From UA16 sp002292325 (GTDB lineage Bacteria > Bacteroidota > Bacteroidia > Flavobacteriales_D > Sanyastnellaceae), in NCBI GenBank assembly GCA_943788645.1, contig CALSRC010000005.1:80386-144385 (forward strand): a stretch of DNA of 64,000 nucleotides, given 5' to 3'. The notes under the pieces were generated by a model. The model saw only the letters and a list, made by a program, of their open reading frames with translations, was not told the DNA's origin and did no database searches. Every line of letters begins with the position of its first letter. Positions within the stretch are counted from its first letter, which is position 1. Made by a program: the position numbers and the translations under genes. Of this stretch, positions 60,272 through 64,000 are shown in pieces.

Positions 60272-60348
60272 TGGCGGTCTGGACGAGACTCGAACTCGCG
60301 ACCCCATGCGTGACAGGCATGTATTCTAACCAACTGAACTACCAGACC
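60272..60348 (-). tRNA. tRNA-Asp (GTC)
   Basis: The minus-strand gene is 77 bases including an encoded CCA. The acceptor stem is GGTCTGG paired with CCAGACC (7 bp), with discriminator G; the D arm reads TAGTTCAGTTGGTTAGAA, the anticodon loop has CTGTCAC with anticodon GTC, and the T arm is GAGTTCGAGTCTC. It decodes GAC and GAU. The encoded CCA is normal for this phylum. Confidence 0.95.
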
Positions 60349-60556
60349 GTTTCACAACAGTGTGCTACTCTTTTGTAGCGGAGCGCAAAGATAACGATTT
60401 CAACCTTTGGTTCGCAACAATTGTACGGCGCATTCAGAAAAAAGTTACCGTACCAATCGAAAACATGAAAAGACACCCGTTGAAACCGATTGAATATCAA
60501 AAGTTTCAGTCGCTAAAAAAGCATCAAATAAATTTCAACTTCCCTCATTCGCGCAC

Positions 60557-61501
60557 TCAAAACCGGCTTGAACGCAGCTTCGCGCGCTTCACCAAATAAG
60601 CGGATAACACGGGAAAAACCCCTGAAGCGATGTCGACGTCCACCCAATCAATGCGGTACTGGGCGCAACGTATTTCCAGTTCTTTGCGAAGATTGGCCAT
60701 GCGATCTCGGTAAGCTGCGCGCACTTCCATGGGATGAAGTCGAACCTCCTCTCCCGTCTCCAAATCTTCAAAAATGGTCGGACGATCCGCAAAATCAAAG
60801 TTCATTTCTGTTGAATCCTCCAGAACGTGAAAAAGCACTACCTCATGCTTGTTATGCCGCAAATGTTGAAGAGCGGCCATCAATTCATCAACGTCTCCTC
60901 CTCGATCCAACAAGTCACTGAAAACAATCACCAACGAACGACGAGGACTCGCCTCTGCAATCTGATGCAGCGCCTCCACAGTAGATGTCGCCTTTTGGCG
61001 CTGACCAACCGAATCCAGCAAACGCTCCAACTCATGATAAATCATTCGCATGTGGGCCGCAGATGACTTTGCCGGAATGTGGGCATCCAAATCCTCGCTA
61101 AACACGCTGAGTCCCACAGCGTCACGTTGCCGACGGAAGAGCTCCATCAATGCAGCACTGCTGTGGATGGCAAACTTCAACTTGTTCATGTCAGGGCCAT
61201 TAGGCTGGACCTCAGCAGGGTACCACATCGAACTGCTGCAATCCAACACCAGCTGACACCGAAGATTGGTCTCTTCCTCGTACCGCTTTACAAACAACTT
61301 ATCCGTGCGACCGTAAAGCTTCCAATCAATGTGCCGTGTGGATTCACCGGGGTTGTACAACCGATGTTCTGCAAATTCAACCGAAAACCCATGAAACGGA
61401 CTCTTATGCATGCCGGTAATGAAGCCTTCAACTGCTTGGCGCGCGAGTAATTCGAGTCGGCCAAGCCTTTGCAATAAAGAGGGGTCAACATTCATGGGCA
61501 T
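60557..61501 (-). CDS. DUF58 domain protein (MoxR-associated)
   Basis: The 314-residue soluble protein starts at 61501 (MPMNVDPSLLQRLGRLELLA). RLYNPGESTRHIDWKLYGRT, DKLFVKRYEEETNLRCQLVL and DCSSSMW give the VWA-like fold with a metal-ion-dependent site (DxSxS) of DUF58 proteins. These are usually encoded next to a MoxR AAA+ ATPase and membrane VWA proteins, in envelope or enzyme-maturation operons; no MoxR gene is within the window here. Later segments LVIVFSDLLDRGGDVDELMA also fit. It lies between tRNA-Asp and thioredoxin on the minus strand. Confidence 0.88.
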   Translation of the reverse strand: MPMNVDPSLLQRLGRLELLARQAVEGFITGMHKSPFHGFSVEFAEHRLYNPGESTRHIDWKLYGRTDKLFVKRYEEETNLRCQLVLDCSSSMWYPAEVQPNGPDMNKLKFAIHSSAALMELFRRQRDAVGLSVFSEDLDAHIPAKSSAAHMRMIYHELERLLDSVGQRQKATSTVEALHQIAEASPRRSLVIVFSDLLDRGGDVDELMAALQHLRHNKHEVVLFHVLEDSTEMNFDFADRPTIFEDLETGEEVRLHPMEVRAAYRDRMANLRKELEIRCAQYRIDWVDVDIASGVFPVLSAYLVKRAKLRSSRF

Positions 61502-61620
61502 GACGGAAAGATACGAAGTGAAACACCCATCATGGAGGCCCTGAAACAAAAAATCCCCGCCAGTGGCGAGGATCCTTCGTTGTGAATGCAGTGACGCATT
61601 TTCTGAAAGCGATGTGCGAA

Positions 61621-61938
61621 TTAAAGCAGCGCTTCCAATTTCTCGATCAGAACATTCTTCGGGACGGCTCCGACGCTTTTATCAACGACTTCGCCGTTCT
61701 TGAGAAACAAGATGGTTGGTATGTTCCGTACCCCGTATTTCATGCTGATATCGCCAAAATTATCGACGTTCACTTTTCCGATAACTGCTCGACCGTCATA
61801 GTCGTTCGCGAGTTCTTCCACTACCGGGCCTACCATGCGGCAGGGCCCACACCACTCTGCCCAAAAATCTACGATTACAGGCTTATCACTTTTCAAAGCA
61901 AGATCTTCGAAATTTTGGTCGGTAAATTCTACAGCCAT
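61621..61938 (-). CDS. trxA: Thioredoxin
   Basis: The 105-residue protein starts at MAVEFTDQNFEDLALKSDKP (ATG at 61938), the standard thioredoxin start. The longer frames from 61950 and 62016 add a hydrophobic stretch (LAFLIASALAVAIM), which could be a signal anchor but is not needed. The active site is WCGPC in DFWAEWCGPCRMVGPVVEEL, with the cis-Pro in RNIPTILFLKNGE and VGAVPK near the end. It reduces disulphides in cytoplasmic enzymes with thioredoxin reductase. The separate glutathione peroxidase in the window may use it. Confidence 0.94.
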   Translation of the reverse strand: MAVEFTDQNFEDLALKSDKPVIVDFWAEWCGPCRMVGPVVEELANDYDGRAVIGKVNVDNFGDISMKYGVRNIPTILFLKNGEVVDKSVGAVPKNVLIEKLEALL

Positions 61939-62111
61939 TTTTTTAGTCATTATGGCGACGGCTAATGCAGACGCAATTAAAAAAGCTAAGGTAGGCGCCG
62001 TCTTCATCATGGCCACCGCTTTTAGCGGAGATTAACATGCCTTTTATCCACTCTTTAAGCTTTGGATTCGTGAAAAAGTTTTGACACATCTTTGGCCAAA
62101 CCATTGGCCAT

Positions 62112-63419
62112 TCACTTCATGGTCTCCAATCGGTATTGAACTCCCCCACCGGCTATCAGCGCCTCCAACTCCTCCACAAACCCATCGTCGAGGGTCACTT
62201 TGCGCGTGCGACTTGGCATCTCAAGAGCCATTCCTTCGTCGTGCACTTCAACCGTCAACCCAACGGATCCAGGATGACCCTCAATCATTTGACCAATGGA
62301 TTCCAAACGTTCATCACTCAGCGTGCTTAACTCAAGTTGCAGGCACAAGCGCGAAACCCACTTTTCACGCACATCAGCCAAAAGCTCCATTTGCCTCACC
62401 TTAAATTCCACATCATTCGGATCTTCGCGATAGCGTCTCTGCTCAACAGAACCTCGCACAAATACAAACCAACCTTCCACGACGTAATCTTTGAACTTGA
62501 GGTAATCCTCGCCAAACAGCATAAAACGTTCGCTTCCCCGATAGTCCTCGATGGTCACACTTCCGAATGGTTTTCCTGCTTTGGAAATGCGGTGCTGCGC
62601 TTCGACCACACGACCTGCAAACCGCAACTCCTTGCCTCTCCACGCAAGCGGTTCACTCAATACCTCCAGCCCTTCAGAGGGAAAGCAGAGGTGCTTCATC
62701 TCAAACCGAAATTTGTCCAGCGGATGACCGGAGATGTAAACGCCGATGATGTCGCGTTCTCGCGCAAGTAAATCCATCTGGTCCCAGGGCTCGCATGCGG
62801 GAATTGCCGGCTCGGGCATTTCCATTTCCTCCATCCCGCCAAACAAGGAAGCTTGTGCAGAGGACTCCGATTCCTGATGACCTGCGCCATAGCGTGCAGC
62901 CAACTCAATCAACGTGCGGCCTTTTTCATCCTCCGCGAAGAACTGCGCTCGATGCAGGCCTTCAAATCCATCGAATGCTCCTCCCAAGGACAGGGCCTCA
63001 AAGACACGCTTATTAACGTCCTTCGGAGATACACGCCGAGCAAAGTCAAACAAACTCTTGTAGACTCCATCTCCATCCCCACGCCCTTCGATCACAGCAG
63101 CCACAGCTCCTTCTCCTACGCCCCTCATCGCGCCCAGTCCAAATCGAATCGCTCCTGCCGGGTTCACACGAAATTTGAAGAGCGATTCGTTCACATCCGG
63201 CCCCAAAACTGGGATGCCCCTATGACGAGCTTCCTCCATGAACATGGTGACTTGCTTGATGTCGCTCATGTTATTCGACAGCACCGCCGCCATGTATTCT
63301 GCAGGATAATTCGCCTTGAGGTATGCCGTTTGGTACGCGACCCAAGCGTAGCATGTAGAGTGTGATTTGTTGAAAGCATACGAAGCGAACGCCTCCCAGT
63401 CCGTCCAAATCTTTTCCAA
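62112..63419 (-). CDS. dnaE: DNA polymerase III subunit alpha, C-terminal part (frame broken upstream)
   Basis: The ATG at 63419 is only where this frame begins. The text starts EKIWTDWEAFASYAFNKSHS, then CYAWVAYQTAYLKANYPAEY, MAAVLSNNMSDIKQVTMFME and VLGPDVNESLFKFRVN, all standard DnaE finger and helix-hairpin-helix segments. An OB domain follows (ELRFAGRVVEAQHRISKAGK, IEDYRGSERFMLFGEDYLKF), with the C-terminal tail ending GGGVQYRLETMK. DnaE is the replicative polymerase catalytic subunit. Joining to the frame upstream (63266-63676) needs one indel near 63421-63434. No pausing or programmed-shift signal was noted. Confidence 0.85.
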   Translation of the reverse strand: MEKIWTDWEAFASYAFNKSHSTCYAWVAYQTAYLKANYPAEYMAAVLSNNMSDIKQVTMFMEEARHRGIPVLGPDVNESLFKFRVNPAGAIRFGLGAMRGVGEGAVAAVIEGRGDGDGVYKSLFDFARRVSPKDVNKRVFEALSLGGAFDGFEGLHRAQFFAEDEKGRTLIELAARYGAGHQESESSAQASLFGGMEEMEMPEPAIPACEPWDQMDLLARERDIIGVYISGHPLDKFRFEMKHLCFPSEGLEVLSEPLAWRGKELRFAGRVVEAQHRISKAGKPFGSVTIEDYRGSERFMLFGEDYLKFKDYVVEGWFVFVRGSVEQRRYREDPNDVEFKVRQMELLADVREKWVSRLCLQLELSTLSDERLESIGQMIEGHPGSVGLTVEVHDEGMALEMPSRTRKVTLDDGFVEELEALIAGGGVQYRLETMK

Positions 63420-63676
63420 GCTGTCGCGGTATCGTGTCCTCGTTCTGCTCCTTGTGTCAGAAATTGCGGCTTCATCTGGGCGATTAAATCCGCCTTTTTC
63501 TTACCCATGGCCTTTCGCAGCGTATCCGCCTCGCCCTTGGTGAATCCCGCCAGCTTCTGAGAGAGCAGCATCACCTGCTCTTGGTATACCGTGATGCCGT
63601 AAGTCTCTTCCAGAAATTCTTCGCACGCATCCAAGTCGTACGTGATCGGCTCCGTGACCGTGCTTGCGTCTGACAA
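63266..63676 (-). CDS. dnaE: DNA polymerase III subunit alpha, middle fragment
   Basis: Only about 63425-63660 of this frame is dnaE-like. It reads TEPITYDLDACEEFLEETYG, then ITVYQEQVMLLSQKLAGFTK and GEADTLRKAMGKKKADLIAQ, which are the DnaE polymerase palm/finger segments before KIWTDW. It joins the previous fragment near the RRKHG codons (63650-63660, an extra G in GGAGCC explains it) and the next at about 63421-63434. Beyond those joins the frame is an out-of-frame shadow. The fragment has no sensible start of its own. Confidence 0.6.
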   Translation of the reverse strand: MSDASTVTEPITYDLDACEEFLEETYGITVYQEQVMLLSQKLAGFTKGEADTLRKAMGKKKADLIAQMKPQFLTQGAERGHDTATAWKRFGRTGRRSLRMLSTNHTLHATLGSRTKRHTSRRIILQNTWRRCCRIT

Positions 63677-64000
63677 ATGAAGGAATGTACTCCAACGGTC
63701 CTGGGCGATACAAAGCGTTCATCGCAATCAGGTCTCCGAACACCGTCGGCTTGAGCTCCTTCAGGTACTTCTGCATGCCCGCCGATTCGTATTGAAAAAT
63801 ACCAATGGTCTCCCCGCGTTGAAACAACTCGTAGGTCTTGGTGTCGTCCAGCGGAAACTGATCGGGGTCGAGGTCAATCCCATGACGATCCTTCACATTG
63901 CGAACGGCATCCTTGATGATGGTCAGGGTCTTGAGACCCAAAAAGTCCATCTTCAAGAGTCCGGCGTCCTCAGCTACGGCGTTGTCAAATTGGGTACACG
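63501..64000 (-). CDS. dnaE: DNA polymerase III subunit alpha, upstream fragment (5' end beyond the window)
   Basis: The frame is open from the right edge and reads TQFDNAVAEDAGLLKMDFLG, LKTLTIIKDAVRNVKDRHGI, QRGETIGIFQYESAGMQKYL and LKPTVFGDLIAMNALYRPGP, then LEYIPSFVRRKHG near 63665: DnaE palm motifs just before the catalytic block. After about 63655 it continues as a shadow. With the two downstream frames it makes a single normal dnaE interrupted by two indels, the first within the GG of 63652-63653. Confidence 0.82.
   Translation of the reverse strand, partial: CTQFDNAVAEDAGLLKMDFLGLKTLTIIKDAVRNVKDRHGIDLDPDQFPLDDTKTYELFQRGETIGIFQYESAGMQKYLKELKPTVFGDLIAMNALYRPGPLEYIPSFVRRKHGHGADHVRLGCVRRISGRDLRHHGIPRAGDAALSEAGGIHQGRGGYAAKGHG

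Noticed and set aside
60119..60333. Short ORFs on both strands crossing tRNA-Asp
   Set aside because: They overlap a clear tRNA gene and its terminator.

Overview
The window looks like a chromosomal segment from an aquatic member of the Bacteroidota, probably order Flavobacteriales; this is inferred from gene content, as no rRNA is present. The pointers are gliding/type IX secretion (T9SS) sorting domains, Cys-rich repeats with an ACNYN core, a short primary sigma factor in an rpsO-pnp-rpoD cluster, DUF5777 and GWxTD families, and few Shine-Dalgarno-like sites. Most of it is ordinary, densely packed core genome. No IS element, prophage, integrase or CRISPR array was seen.

Layout. 1-6.8 kb: a PKD-repeat surface protein cut by the left edge just as its sorting domain begins, a GWxTD protein, a family 2 glycosyltransferase and ComEC. 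6.8-13.4 kb: HMG-CoA lyase, a methyltransferase/ZIP transporter pair, SiaB- and SiaC-like signalling proteins and a TerB-ABC-permease fusion. 13.4-25.6 kb: a beta-helix lipoprotein, AlkA-type glycosylase, rpoD, pnp, rpsO, accD, a BamA/TamA-like lipoprotein, TrmH, an acyltransferase and an RhlE-type helicase. 25.6-32.4 kb: purine nucleoside phosphorylase, 3-hydroxyacyl-CoA dehydrogenase, an NlpC/P60 peptidase, thiolase, an RluA-like protein and YebC. 32.4-35.1 kb: an envelope operon (haem-motif lipoprotein, YceI, two barrels). 35.1-47.2 kb: an oxidoreductase, a 1054-residue T9SS protein, glutathione peroxidase, M14 and M15 peptidases, WYL and DUF1801 proteins, DUF3825 and a photolyase.

47.3-51.5 kb is the most interesting part. 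A small acidic peptide with a Ser/Thr-then-Asp/Glu tail is followed by a TerB-like protein, an MvdC/MvdD-type ATP-grasp ligase and a GNAT protein, and then by three genes carrying TerB-like and duplicated Gly-rich strand domains. This has the logic of a graspetide (omega-ester peptide) pathway, but with a peptide unlike microviridin and with TerB-like partners in place of an obvious exporter.

51.5-64 kb: a T9SS alpha/beta hydrolase, RlmF, small unknowns, a dockerin-like/pentapeptide protein, a 1386-residue Cys-rich repeat protein, tRNA-Asp, a DUF58 protein, thioredoxin and a partial dnaE.

Five loci show reading-frame or start-codon problems: the essential dnaE (two breaks), an NlpC/P60 peptidase, a zinc-ribbon gene (two breaks), the T9SS hydrolase (one extra T in a T run) and a signal-peptide protein with no usual start. 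Indel errors in the assembly explain these more simply than real pseudogenes.
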